The notes beneath the pieces are model-generated. The model searched no databases, was not told where the DNA came from, and saw nothing but the letters and a program-made list of their open reading frames with translations. From Candidatus Poseidonia sp. (GTDB taxonomy: Archaea; Thermoplasmatota; Poseidoniia; Poseidoniales; Poseidoniaceae): DNA of 35,342 nt. The stretch is from the NCBI GenBank assembly GCA_023254355.1, contig JALRLR010000004.1, positions 1 to 35,342 on the forward strand, written 5' to 3'. Position numbers and translations under genes: made by a program. Below, one piece after another: positions 27,701-35,342 of the stretch (within the stretch, counting starts at the first letter, position 1; every line of letters starts with the position of its first letter).

Positions 27701-30105
27701 ATGCCGTCGTAGACGTTCTGACAATCATCAACGGCCATGGTCGACAAGGTGTATTTGCACAGGCCGATGTTGGTGCCCGCGTAGAGCGAACCTCCGTCGA
27801 TGGCGAAATCAAAGAATTGTTGAGGTCGCGTTTGCCACGAGCTTCCTTGGCCGAAGTTGGTGGCTTGTTGCCCGTCCCACTTTCGAGCGCCTTGTAGGGT
27901 GCCGATGTACAAATTCGACCCGTCCGATTCGAGGGCGTAAATTTGGTCGGATGGCAACACGCCGCCTCGGTTCGCAGCGGTGAGCGGGGAGAGAATTTCA
28001 CCCGTGCTCATGTCTTTTCGTGCGACGCCGTATCCTTGGAGTCCAAGGTGCAGCACGCTGCCCACCATGGCGACCGGGGCTTCGTTGACGCCGTTTACGC
28101 CCGTTGAGCCCCATGGCTGAAGCCAGGTGTCGTTGGTGATGTCGTAGCGCAACACACCTTGGTTTTCCGTGGCCACGAAGGCTTTGTCACCGAAGAGGGC
28201 GACATCGCCCACAAAGGAGGTCGGCAAACCGTTGGTGGTGTCGTACGAGGTGCATCCGCTGGTGGCTCTGTCAAAGACAACGAACACGCCGCTGTCGAGG
28301 GTCATGACCACCGCATCTTGGTTTACGTCCAGGCTGAGAATGTTCGAGGTTGATGGATAGCATCCGTTGGTCCCGTCGAAGGTCGAAACGACTTGACCGT
28401 TGGCATCGATTTCCTTCACCACGCGTTGGGTTTCCATACCGGCGAACAAGGCGTCGCTGCCCCCTCCGGATGACGGGCCCGTGACCAGGGCGATGACGTT
28501 GTCGTTGAGGGCGGTCCAAGGGGGGAGCCACACGGTGTTGGCAAGGTCGTAGCGCAAGAGGCCGGTTCCGTCCCCCGTACCGATGTAAAGCATGCCGTCC
28601 AATTCAACAACCGCCGTCATGTCGTTGCTTGCCGGCCCGCTGGCCAGCACGAGGTTGTCCTCAAGCAAGGGCGTTTGTCCCGGGACGAGGTGAGCCAGCG
28701 TTCCGCTTCCATCGTCGACCAGCAACGATGTTGAGGGGGGTGCAGCCGGGCCGACCGCATCCCAAACGAGGAGGGATTCACCGTTGCCGGCGAGGTTGAG
28801 GTTCGCCAAGGAGTACGTGGTGGAGAACACCCCGTTGGTGACGTTGTAGGTGTGGATTGAATCGCCGTTGAGAATGTACAACGTGCTGCCGACGCGTTGG
28901 AGGCCACCGATGTCGTTGCTGTTCAGCCAGTTGGCTGATGTCCAGGTGGAAAGCCAAAAGCCAGAGGCGTAATCAAAGCGACCAACTCCGGTGTCGGTCG
29001 AACCGAGCAACAATTGATTGCCGGACACTTCCATGGCCACAACATAGTCGGAATGCAAACTGTTCGCCGTGCTCCATGTCGAGAGGGGCTGGCCATTGGC
29101 GGTGTTGAACCGCAACACGCCTGCGCCAGCGACGGCGGCGTAAACGATGCCGTTGACTTCGGCCATGGCCAGCGCTTCGGTGGGCGTATCGCTGCTCGTC
29201 ACCGAAACTTCAGGGTTCCAAGCGCTGCCCGTCCACGAGTACAGGCCCATGCCATCAGCGGCGAACACGTCTCCGGAGGCGGTGACCAGGAACTTGTCCA
29301 TGGTGGCGGTGCGAAGCGGGGTCTGCACGCTGCTGTCTGTCAACGACAGGGCGCGGAAGGTTCCATCGCCCAGAAGCAGATGAAGGACGTTGTTCCCGTC
29401 AACTTCGAGGTCCACCACACCGCCTTCGGCCGTGTAATCGTAGCCGTCAACGATCATCGGGTCGTTGTTGGCGTGAAGCACCAACAAGCGTTCGGAGGTG
29501 GCCAGGTAGAGCAAGCCGGTTTCGGGGTCGACCACCGAATCGTGAATTTCGAACTCCACCGGCATCAGCGAAACCAAGGCGTCGGAAGGCGCCAGCACTT
29601 CAATGATCATCTCGGTGATTTCAGCATCAGAAGGCAGCGTCCATCCAGCCCCGGAATTGCTGTTGGGGTTCAAGCGTCCGCTGTAGGTGGGTCCTGAGGC
29701 GAAGGCGTTGGCTTCCCCGAGGACCCCGAGACCCCGCCAGTCAAACAGGGACAACCCCATGCCGTTGACGGTCAAGTGTGGACTGTCGATGGTCATGCCG
29801 TTTTGGCCACTGACCCGGAGCTCGAGGGTTACGTTGGACAACTCGGCACCGGGAGCGAAGGACAGGTTCCAGTCGGCCGTGGCTTGTTGGCCAGTCGCGC
29901 TGTTCGCACCGATCGCATCCAATTGCACCCATCCAGTGTCGTTGCTTCCTTGAAGCGGCCACGTGACGCCGCTGGGTTCGGCATGGGCCGAAACCGATGG
30001 CAGCATGGCCATGGGACTCATGGACATCAGCAGCATTAGCATGACCATGCCAATGGCACGCTGCGCTCCGGAAGTGCTGGTGGCCGGTTGGCGGGCCTTG
30101 TTCAT
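21796..30105 (-). CDS. Giant type-I membrane surface protein: signal peptide, many propeller-like repeats, tandem FN3-like domains, one C-terminal TM and cytoplasmic tail
   Basis: Signal MNKARQ...AIGMVMLMLLMSMSPMAMLPSVSAHA; repeats such as GVLRYDITNDTWLQPW, GVLRYNITSNQWLTPF, GILRYNETTNQWSSKW, GVGRWNYTTNDWMDSI; FN3-like D[RHV]P[NED]D[DE]G modules; TM LIAAGMLIIILLLLVVVVRSRG; uninterrupted 8.3-kb frame. Confidence 0.85.
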   Translation of the reverse strand: MNKARQPATSTSGAQRAIGMVMLMLLMSMSPMAMLPSVSAHAEPSGVTWPLQGSNDTGWVQLDAIGANSATGQQATADWNLSFAPGAELSNVTLELRVSGQNGMTIDSPHLTVNGMGLSLFDWRGLGVLGEANAFASGPTYSGRLNPNSNSGAGWTLPSDAEITEMIIEVLAPSDALVSLMPVEFEIHDSVVDPETGLLYLATSERLLVLHANNDPMIVDGYDYTAEGGVVDLEVDGNNVLHLLLGDGTFRALSLTDSSVQTPLRTATMDKFLVTASGDVFAADGMGLYSWTGSAWNPEVSVTSSDTPTEALAMAEVNGIVYAAVAGAGVLRFNTANGQPLSTWSTANSLHSDYVVAMEVSGNQLLLGSTDTGVGRFDYASGFWLSTWTSANWLNSNDIGGLQRVGSTLYILNGDSIHTYNVTNGVFSTTYSLANLNLAGNGESLLVWDAVGPAAPPSTSLLVDDGSGTLAHLVPGQTPLLEDNLVLASGPASNDMTAVVELDGMLYIGTGDGTGLLRYDLANTVWLPPWTALNDNVIALVTGPSSGGGSDALFAGMETQRVVKEIDANGQVVSTFDGTNGCYPSTSNILSLDVNQDAVVMTLDSGVFVVFDRATSGCTSYDTTNGLPTSFVGDVALFGDKAFVATENQGVLRYDITNDTWLQPWGSTGVNGVNEAPVAMVGSVLHLGLQGYGVARKDMSTGEILSPLTAANRGGVLPSDQIYALESDGSNLYIGTLQGARKWDGQQATNFGQGSSWQTRPQQFFDFAIDGGSLYAGTNIGLCKYTLSTMAVDDCQNVYDGMPNWATYSVGVDATYVYGGTNSGVGLVTKSNFQHDTNWGEGTQTGNAVVEIMGDIAYIGTEGLGVLRYNITSNQWLTPFNEDNGVLDGGNDDVTGLVADIRPNLLWVGGGDGFQLINVTTGAEAYDIETNSVLYNANGDPHDLIVHNNILYYHASTASDEVSRLDLVNFTAPSNLDMGAQVGENGGDIVKMELAGDELLVSVVSGQWWNADGSGGIARWNTVTSTFATNILPTGSIDRVTAYESSNGNTWVAWGELKLELYDANLSLVNSWTSFDLPIRGIVEHNGETLFATESGILRYNETTNQWSSKWEAGNGLPNNAGSVFYELWTDGSNLVVGGVRFSNFGGFIEGVISHRNSAGAWTAYAADSNTNIPDGYPISMEMCGGLLNIAMYNGNGGIARIDLQNASVQSDFDRSQLDGFAPASVACDAQDTLYIGYYNDNQPITRYSYVSNAFLSSLTTSSHNLPSDRVWYDGLAHSGTQLLVGHGIGASGSNVIGGGYSTMVANGATALQAQVYGGGSSVTSFQWQASNSQWLIGQAGGASGYSHVSTLSSSGMQKLVDLPGLVSGQVSAMVANSTHVWAATGGGPQFGVGNGGGSGTGLLQGTFLPNGTVEWQYGWTLPGNTVASDLHLQGTSLYIASNPDGMHKLDTQTRTISAISGSLHGKFDTMHTYNNQLVIGLAGDGGSPPGVQLFDPATDQFGNGRLIAGLPSNIVNGFTDTSSILYIATNGGVGRWNYTTNDWMDSITASNGLPNAIVEDVAAVGNIVYMATPSGVFVWDANSNTGSTLTTNNGLMGNSAWGLVAQTSSSGTTTLLISHDGRGSERPGVSLLDAATNQVVSTHRFDQLPSNTVTSLTVDWWGVHIATAGWPLTHWNASSGDFEDGVAFMQSQYPVHGMFSNGDEVLALGGDDFAMLVEARSTNHNSLQTFRPGNVVGGTLGTNTVWLLTEEGLRGYANGGQYPAMEQSSMRRALPLTLRAMNNGGGINVTDMTHPGMSIQLIDANDPFALDSTMGTPGAHNLLFQNVPIVMTSPVTGAAVWAKSVSLKYDVTLDISNDPALALNLQDAVDNGQLYNNTRHVSLRLYAPSNGTLEARLTYDYVRSDTPVTMEGLVDRPDDGGGALTASWSLVHDEDFARYLVFVNEGPWASAPNELMLLGQTPDKTISLHSRLSADIETANGLPLKDGTDYHAVVVVEYNDGRWGAVSAPFGPASPSDEVPKAPAWATAQAMGSNGDDGDVEVEWARCTALDLAATNIYVGTTLMTDAFGRTPLTTIAPNEGNQSVLSLTPGVPVWIGFTCTDEAGQENLSDMTVVGPVVPTGELNDNEAPAPIEGTVASDVPEDEGGRISVTWNGSSAEDCAFYTVYMRQGNHTANGDMGSIDGFSQAAILNPCDETQIVITSLDGVPLIDGQIYTVGVVAYDVWLNGNTEVVNLVTVTPFQNIVGPGTTPPRITALMAFDHPNDDGTAIDVVWEPSTVDDFASYTVWVSSAPVEDLSSAYAAFGTNPESCGCFSFNKQWIDERTNPIELTLSTALYVPQGGALTEGTPGLIQPGVELFVAVTVHDLKGNVHLTELTQVSVTPVDNQNDNTAPERVTELTLSDRPNDDGSALLLTFGPSSSGDVATYDVYAATYNFDGTVSQQMAPVSTLGRNPSMPVVIDLVAGDAPVIPGQEIWVAVVATDSSGNAYTTLLTMVSGTSTDEGITDPGNYLPDIEKVEVGWSTETDVLVEWQHSVNANVRGYHIYISEEAFTSTDDATMVGQTVSANTFLITPALFEALSNDTAWFVGVVPYDDTVAKTTVEVVKLDPLEVGGTGEPTGDETGQLSLDSLLTGPNLIAAGMLIIILLLLVVVVRSRGNASQRSKSWELQEATWGIQGDWDTPPTMPAPSAPTSAPAPPQGVSTQQANDLYAAANQIQEANFGRQAYQPEQPVLRPQVNQDVLNGLLDEVEPVQKRPQIDTSFLDDLL
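22430..24400 (-). other. Tandem FN3-like modules with recurring D-x-P-x-D-x-G...W...S...D...Y motif within the giant protein
   Basis: DRPDDGGGALTASWSLVHDEDFARYLVFV; DVPEDEGGRISVTWNGSSAEDCAFYTVYM; DHPNDDGTAIDVVWEPSTVDDFASYTVWV; DRPNDDGSALLLTFGPSSSGDVATYDVYA. Confidence 0.7.
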
Positions 30106-30294
30106 GGGATGAACCGGACTTTCCCCGTATTTGAAACAGGCCCCTAAATGACACAACAACGCATCGCGGCTTCGTGGATTTCGTCGTCAAAAAACGAGCG
30201 ACTGTGGTCAATCATCACCAAGACGGGCCCCAAACCCGCCATCGGGCGCACAACCCTCAAACGCTTTCCCGTTTCCCAACCGATTGGGCTTGCC

Positions 30295-32619
30295 ATGGCG
30301 ATGAAGAAAAAGGACCGCATGCTTCGAGATGAAGCGCTCCAATACCACGAAGCCGAGCCGCATGGAAAAATCAAGGTGGTCCCCACCAAGCCCCACTCAA
30401 CGGCTCATGAACTGAGCTTGGCGTACTCTCCAGGCGTTGCTTACCCCTGTCTGGAAATTGAGAAGCGACCCGAGGATGCTTACCGTTACACCTCCAAAGG
30501 AAACTTGGTGGCGGTGATTTCCAACGGGACCGCCGTTCTCGGTTTGGGCAACATCGGTGCATTAGCGAGCAAACCGGTCATGGAGGGCAAGGGGTTGCTG
30601 CTCAAGACCTTCGCCGGCATTGACGTGTTTGACATCGAAGTCGATACCGAAGACCCTGAGGAATTCATCAGCACGGTGGTCAACATCTCGAAGACCTTCG
30701 GGGGCATCAACCTCGAAGACATCAAGGCTCCCGAGTGCTTTGAAATTGAACGCCGAATAGCGGAAGCGACCGACATTCCGGTCATGCACGACGATCAACA
30801 CGGTACGGCCATCATTTCCGCCGCAGCCTTGCTGAACGCTGCAGAATTGCAGGGCAAAGCCCTGGCCGACCTCAAGGTCGTCGTCATCGGCGCCGGGGCC
30901 TCCGCCATCGCCTGCGCGAACCATTACGTCGCCATTGGTGTGAAGATGGCCAACATCACGCTTGTTGACAGCCAAGGCATCGTGACCAAGGCGCGCCTCA
31001 AGAACGGCGAATTGAACGAATACAAAGCACCGTTTGCCCACGACCGTCCCGCCGGGGATTTGAGCGATGCACTCAAGGGCGCCGATGTCATGTTGGGCCT
31101 CTCGCGCGGTGGTTTGGTCAGCGGCGACATGGTCGCCAGCATGGCGGACAAACCGATCATTTTCGCTTTGGCGAACCCAACTCCCGAAATTTTGCCCGAA
31201 GAGGTGCTGAAAATTCGAAAGGACGCCATCATCGCCACGGGCCGGTCCGATTATCCCAATCAAGTCAACAACGTGTTGGGTTTCCCTTACATTTTCCGAG
31301 GTGCGTTGGATGTTCGTGCCCGAAACATCACCCAGAACATGAAAATGGCGGCGACCAAAGCCCTGGCGGCCCTCGCCAAGGAACCCGTGCCCGATTACAT
31401 CTCGGCTGCGTACGACGGAGTGGTGATGCAATACGGGCCGGAGTACATCATTCCCAAGCCGTTTGACCGCCGCGTCTTGATTTGGGAAGCGGCCGCTGTG
31501 GCTGAAGCGGCGATTGAGGAGGGCGTTGCTCGCGTGACTTCGGAGGAGTTCAACCTCACCCGATACCGTGAGGAATTGGAGGCACGGTTGGGTGAATCCT
31601 ATTCCGTGATGCGACAGGTCATCAACCAAGTCAAGGGCAAAGGCAAGCGCATCGTGTTCCCCGAAGGAGACAAAGAACCCGTGCTTCGAGCCGCCGCCCA
31701 ACTCGTTGAACAAGACATCTGCCATCCCATCTTGCTCGGTCCCGTTGACCGCATCGACCGGATGGTTGAGGAACTGGGTCTGAACTTCACCTACGAGGCG
31801 TTCGACCCTCGCTACGACGAACGGCGAAAAACGGTGTATGCCAATGCGTTCTTCAAACGGCGACAGCGAAAAGGCATCACGTGGCCTGACGCTGCTCGCT
31901 TGTTGAAAAGCCGCCCTTACTTTGCTGCCCAAATGGTGGCCTCGGGTGACGCCGACGGCTTTGTTGGGGGGGTCAGTCGAAATTATGCCGATGTGTTGCG
32001 TCCTACCTTGGAATTGGTTGGCAAAGCCGACGATGCCCACTGCGTGATTGGCTGCTACATGATGAACGTCAAAGGGCGAACCATCTTCTTGGCCGACGCC
32101 ACGGTCAACGTGTATCCCGACAGCCGGACCTTGGCTGAAATTGCCGTCCAGACGGCGAAGGTGGCGCGCCGATTCGGTGTCGTGCCTCGCGTCGCCATGC
32201 TGTCCTTCTCCAATTTTGGGTCCACTCGAGCTCAACGAAGCGAGCGGATTGAAGATGCGGTTCAGATGGCTCGAACCCTTGACCCCACCCTGATGATCGA
32301 CGGCCCCATGCAAAGCGATACGGCGCTGAATCCGGCCGTCCAAGAGGAATATCCGTTCATGGAGTTGGTGGGGCCGGCCAACGTGTTGGTCCTGCCTAAC
32401 TTGGCCTCCGCGAACATCGCTTACAAGTTGCTTGAGGAATTGGGCGATGCCGAGATGACGGGGCCCATCCTCGAAGGCATGTCGCACCCCGTCCAACTCG
32501 TTGCTCGTCAGGACGGCGTTCGTCACATCGTCAACATGGCCACTATCTGCACGGCCGACGCCCTGCGAAAGGACACCACGTGGGCGACCCTCACGGGCGG
32601 TCAGGACACGTCATCGTAG
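30295..32619 (+). CDS. maeB: NADP-dependent malic enzyme MaeB-type with C-terminal phosphate acetyltransferase-like domain
   Basis: [118 protein letters not shown]-like [15 protein letters not shown]...[14 protein letters not shown]...[12 protein letters not shown]. Confidence 0.93.
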   Translation: MAMKKKDRMLRDEALQYHEAEPHGKIKVVPTKPHSTAHELSLAYSPGVAYPCLEIEKRPEDAYRYTSKGNLVAVISNGTAVLGLGNIGALASKPVMEGKGLLLKTFAGIDVFDIEVDTEDPEEFISTVVNISKTFGGINLEDIKAPECFEIERRIAEATDIPVMHDDQHGTAIISAAALLNAAELQGKALADLKVVVIGAGASAIACANHYVAIGVKMANITLVDSQGIVTKARLKNGELNEYKAPFAHDRPAGDLSDALKGADVMLGLSRGGLVSGDMVASMADKPIIFALANPTPEILPEEVLKIRKDAIIATGRSDYPNQVNNVLGFPYIFRGALDVRARNITQNMKMAATKALAALAKEPVPDYISAAYDGVVMQYGPEYIIPKPFDRRVLIWEAAAVAEAAIEEGVARVTSEEFNLTRYREELEARLGESYSVMRQVINQVKGKGKRIVFPEGDKEPVLRAAAQLVEQDICHPILLGPVDRIDRMVEELGLNFTYEAFDPRYDERRKTVYANAFFKRRQRKGITWPDAARLLKSRPYFAAQMVASGDADGFVGGVSRNYADVLRPTLELVGKADDAHCVIGCYMMNVKGRTIFLADATVNVYPDSRTLAEIAVQTAKVARRFGVVPRVAMLSFSNFGSTRAQRSERIEDAVQMARTLDPTLMIDGPMQSDTALNPAVQEEYPFMELVGPANVLVLPNLASANIAYKLLEELGDAEMTGPILEGMSHPVQLVARQDGVRHIVNMATICTADALRKDTTWATLTGGQDTSS

Positions 32620-33449
32620 CGCAACAACGGACGTTTTGGCCGCCACACGGCTCCGCTCAAGAAGCCCGCACACAAGCCACCGAACAACAGGTTGACCCAT
32701 CCGGTGACGGCGTAGTCGCTCATTCCCCTGAAGATCGGAATCAAGAACGAGGGGACGATGCCCAAGAGGGTCATCCAGAGCAGTTCAGAGCGCACGTTCC
32801 CCCAGCGGTCCGTGGTCGCGGGGACTCGTTTTGCATCACCTTGACGAATCGGGGTCAACGCCAATCGAGCCACCACGTTGGGCAACGGGCGGTCGTGCGG
32901 GACGCTGGTCATCGCCGTGATGTCCATGTCCTTGGGATGAACGGCGATGGCGGCCATGTGATTGGAGGCGGGCCCGAGGATTTCGTTAGGACGCGGTCGT
33001 CCGTCCATCATGGCGCCGAGATTGTTGGACGCTGGCGCATCGGCCAACCGTTCCGTGAGGCTTGGGGCGAGGTTCAGGATGTTTTGGTTGACGGCCGCCC
33101 GCCATTCGCTTTGCGAGAGGGGACGAAGTTCCCACGCCCCTTCCATGGAATCGGTGAGGCCAGCGAAGGTTTCCGTTTGCATCAGGTGATGAGCCAACTC
33201 CATGACATCGTTGGAGGTGAGGTCTTCCATGGGTTCGTCGGGGGCGTCATCGGGGACCGGCGTGCCCATGGCGTGAGCGACGTCTCGCTTCGTCAACGGA
33301 TGAGCCATGACAAAGAACGCCGGAACGCGCGTCTCAAAACACGGTCGCTGTCCGGCGTGCATCCACCCTCCTTTCCGGGTACCGAGGATGACCGAGGTGG
33401 CTTGAACGGGATGAAATTCAAGGCCGTTGAGGGTGGGCGCCAAAGCCAT
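32601..33449 (-). CDS. Degenerate FGE/sulfatase-modifying-factor-like domain protein with C-terminal TM segments
   Basis: [21 protein letters not shown]...[23 protein letters not shown]...[15 protein letters not shown] resembles FGE-sulfatase 'F.m...eVTn..y...G...PV.gvsW.dA..fc..l....yRLPTEAEWEyAa'; two hydrophobic segments near the C-terminus. Confidence 0.5.
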   Translation of the reverse strand: MALAPTLNGLEFHPVQATSVILGTRKGGWMHAGQRPCFETRVPAFFVMAHPLTKRDVAHAMGTPVPDDAPDEPMEDLTSNDVMELAHHLMQTETFAGLTDSMEGAWELRPLSQSEWRAAVNQNILNLAPSLTERLADAPASNNLGAMMDGRPRPNEILGPASNHMAAIAVHPKDMDITAMTSVPHDRPLPNVVARLALTPIRQGDAKRVPATTDRWGNVRSELLWMTLLGIVPSFLIPIFRGMSDYAVTGWVNLLFGGLCAGFLSGAVWRPKRPLLRYDDVS

Positions 33450-33453
33450 CAAC

Positions 33454-34146
33454 TCACGCAAGGGAGGCTTCCATCCGTCGGTACCACGCCATGCCAGCGG
33501 GGTGGTCCTCAAGTTGTGAAAATTGAGGGAAGGGCGAAACGGAGCGCATGTATCCGAAGGCGGCGAAATCCACCAAATCCGGCCCTTCGCCTCCAAAGAA
33601 TGGTTGACCGTCATGAGCGTCGGTGAATTCCGTGAGGAGGTCGTGCCAGAGTTGTTTGGGCTTTCGACCGTCGTTCTTCACGCGCTTGCGAGCGATGATG
33701 CCCCACATGATGGGGAACCCCGCCCAGGCGTACAGTCGCTTTGAGAGAAATCCGAATTTTTCCAGTTTTGAGATACGGGTTGTGGTTTTGAGGGCCGAGC
33801 CCAAGGAGCCGTACAAGATGGGCACGGTGGCTTTGGACATGTGGGTGTCCACCCATTCCATCCAGGTGTCGTGTCGCGCTTGGTCACCGGTGTTGGCCAA
33901 CCGTCCTTCGTTGTAGGTGGCGTCAAGGTGTCGCAGGAGCGGTGTGGAATCCACGTGATGGTCGCCGTGTTCGTCGGTGAAGACCGGAACCTTGCCCCAA
34001 TCACCGGCAAACGCGACCTCTTTTCGAATTTTCATCCCGTTCACGCCCACCAATTCCACGTCCAAGTCGAGGTGTTCGATCAGCCCGCGCACCTTCCAAC
34101 AGAAGGGACAGGAATACAACAGGTGCAACTGTGGCGTTTGAGCCAT
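33454..34146 (-). CDS. Glutathione S-transferase-like protein with glutaredoxin-type CPFC N-terminus (mPGES-2-like)
   Basis: LHLLYSCPFCWKVRGLIEHLDLDVELVGVN...WGKVPVFTDEHGDHHVDSTPLLRHLDATY, C-terminal helical GST-like region ending in PFPQFSQLEDHPAGMAWYRRMEASLA. Confidence 0.78.
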   Translation of the reverse strand: MAQTPQLHLLYSCPFCWKVRGLIEHLDLDVELVGVNGMKIRKEVAFAGDWGKVPVFTDEHGDHHVDSTPLLRHLDATYNEGRLANTGDQARHDTWMEWVDTHMSKATVPILYGSLGSALKTTTRISKLEKFGFLSKRLYAWAGFPIMWGIIARKRVKNDGRKPKQLWHDLLTEFTDAHDGQPFFGGEGPDLVDFAAFGYMRSVSPFPQFSQLEDHPAGMAWYRRMEASLA

Positions 34147-34171
34147 GGCAATCGCTGTGGGGCGCCCTTCT

Positions 34172-34510
34172 TCAAGCCTCGTTCTCATCGTCTTGGGTGG
34201 GTTTCCACCCTGCTTTCCAAAAAGCGAGGTCGTCCAACCAGCGAATCCATTCCTGGTCGGAAGAGGAGAGAAGACGGAAGGCACGACTCTCCAAACCTTC
34301 CCGGAGCTGAGGTGCCATGTCTCCTCGGTCCACGGCGTCCTTCCATTCGACTTGCATGTGCCGAATTTGCCGCCGGGCTTCCTCGGGGTTGTCAAAGTTC
34401 ATTTCGCAAGCATCCCTCAATTCAGCCAGCCAGGTTCGGGTGTCTTTCAGAATGGGGTCGTTGTTGATGACCCGTTGTTTGGCCTTTCTCCCGAACGGCC
34501 ACCATCCCAT
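34172..34510 (-). CDS. Small hypothetical protein
   Basis: MGWWPFGRKAKQRVINNDPILKDTRTWLAELRDACEMNFDNPEEARRQIRHMQVEW...; protein-like composition, co-oriented with the GST-like gene. Confidence 0.5.
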   Translation of the reverse strand: MGWWPFGRKAKQRVINNDPILKDTRTWLAELRDACEMNFDNPEEARRQIRHMQVEWKDAVDRGDMAPQLREGLESRAFRLLSSSDQEWIRWLDDLAFWKAGWKPTQDDENEA

Positions 34511-34587
34511 GTCCTCCCCTTGGCCTCGTGGTTCATGGAGTTGTTCCTCAGCAACGGCTTCAAATCAAGGCCCTCGCTCCACCCGCC

Positions 34588-34925
34588 ATGGGCCGTTTGG
34601 TGATTCATAGCCACGGCGTGCCCAAGGAAAAGGCGTACAAACGCTTGATTGAACTCTACGGCGAACGCCTTCAGCCCCGCGGCGTCCGGGTTCAATACCA
34701 TTCCAGCAAGCTCTCGGCTGAGGCTTACCTCGACCGCCTCCACGAGGTCGGCGGAGACTTGATTTTGCTGGACGAGGGTGGCGCTCTGGAAGATTCATTG
34801 ACGTTCGCTGCACGCTACGAAGGGTGGCAGTTGAGCAGTCACACCACGCATCTGGCCCTTGGACCCGCTGCGGGATGGCCTGATGATGAGCGTCTTGCGT
34901 CCGTCCTTCGGCTTTCCCTTCCGCT
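34588..34925 (+). pseudogene. RlmH-like SPOUT methyltransferase, 3' end replaced/truncated at a sequence junction
   Basis: MGRLVIHSHGVPKEKAYKRLIELYGERL...LILLDEGGALEDSLTFAARYEGW...LALGPAAGWPDDERLASVLRLSL, then expected '(S)xxTLPHQL...' is missing and frame runs into unrelated sequence. Confidence 0.6.
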
Positions 34926-35342
34926 GACAAGACCAAATTGCTCGTACGGCAATACCTCTTCCCCCAAAAGTAGCACCAACCATTGCACCGGCCGCAGAAA
35001 TTCGTCGCGGGAACTGCCCCAACGCATCCGCTTTGACATAGGCAGGCTATTAACCGCATCTCTGATGATTTCGGGAATCACATCCCGAGCAACTGCTCCT
35101 GTTTCGGTAACCTGCGCGGTAATTCGCTCAATGCCATTTTCCTCTGCAATAGTGAGGTCTGACGTGCTGATGCCCTGTTTCCGAGCAAAACCCTCGGCTG
35201 CCGGAGTCCATTGACCGCCGTCATCTTTTGCCGCGCTGACGGGCGGGCCTACAATGCGTCGTTCTTGATCCGGCCCCCGGAGGGCGACGTCGCGCACCAA
35301 TACGGCGAGCCGCCTCGGTGTCGAAAACGGTTCCGCGCCGGA
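34915..35342 (-). CDS. glyS: Bacterial-type glycyl-tRNA synthetase beta subunit fragment, open at both ends
   Basis: Reverse strand from window end reads SGAEPFSTPRRLAVLVRDVALRGPDQERRIVGPPVSAAKDDGGQWTPAAEGFARKQGIS...LPEI-like VIPEIIRDAVNSLPMSKRMRWGSSRDEFLRPVQWLVLLLGEEVLPYEQFGLVSGR. Confidence 0.85.

Noticed and set aside
26851-27897. 348-aa plus-strand ORF
   Set aside because: Antisense to the propeller region of the giant protein
21796-30105. Direct nucleotide repeats/CRISPR-like array in the giant gene
   Set aside because: Similarity is at the protein-blade level with diverged nucleotides and no constant spacer length; it is coding
30100-30114. GTTCAT-GGG-ATGAAC palindrome over the giant gene start codon
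   Set aside because: Only a 6-bp stem that includes the start codon; likely chance
30562-32526. 654-aa minus-strand ORF opposite the malic enzyme
   Set aside because: Shadow ORF of a strongly supported MaeB gene; high-GC codon bias opens the antisense frame; sequence is Gly/His/Val-rich with no recognisable domain
32580-33626. 348-aa plus-strand ORF
   Set aside because: Shadow of the FGE-like minus-strand gene, whose FGE-like motifs and TM segments look more protein-like

Overview
The window looks like a high-GC archaeal contig. Marine Group II / Poseidoniales-like is my inference from gene content. It starts inside a minus-strand TFB-like (archaeal TFIIB) gene. It then carries: (i) a two-gene AddB/AddA-type helicase-nuclease operon; (ii) a SAM methyltransferase and a proline iminopeptidase; (iii) a run of a coiled-coil acidic protein, phosphatidylserine/archaetidylserine decarboxylase, membrane-anchored alpha/beta hydrolase and RaSEA-like radical SAM protein; (iv) a small membrane protein plus a polytopic protein that aligns by eye with cbb3-type heme-copper oxidase subunit I, lacks the expected metal-ligand histidines, and ends in two canonical EF-hands; (v) an OBG/YchF-like GTPase; (vi) a zinc-ribbon membrane protein; (vii) a PabB-PabA fusion with a PabC-like aminotransferase; (viii) a ~2770-aa propeller/FN3 single-TM surface protein; (ix) a MaeB-type malic enzyme-PTA fusion; (x) a degenerate FGE/sulfatase-modifying-factor-like membrane protein; (xi) a GST/mPGES-2-like protein; (xii) an RlmH-like gene broken near 34.91-34.93 kb, where sequence switches to an opposite-strand fragment of bacterial glycyl-tRNA synthetase beta subunit (GlyS). 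That last point is probably an assembly chimera. The best candidates for something under-described are the histidine-less oxidase-like/EF-hand protein with its small partner, and the archaeal AddAB-like system with a possible Fe-S cysteine set in both nuclease domains. No rRNA, tRNA, CRISPR array or transposase was found by eye. All homology calls come from reading motifs, not from searches.
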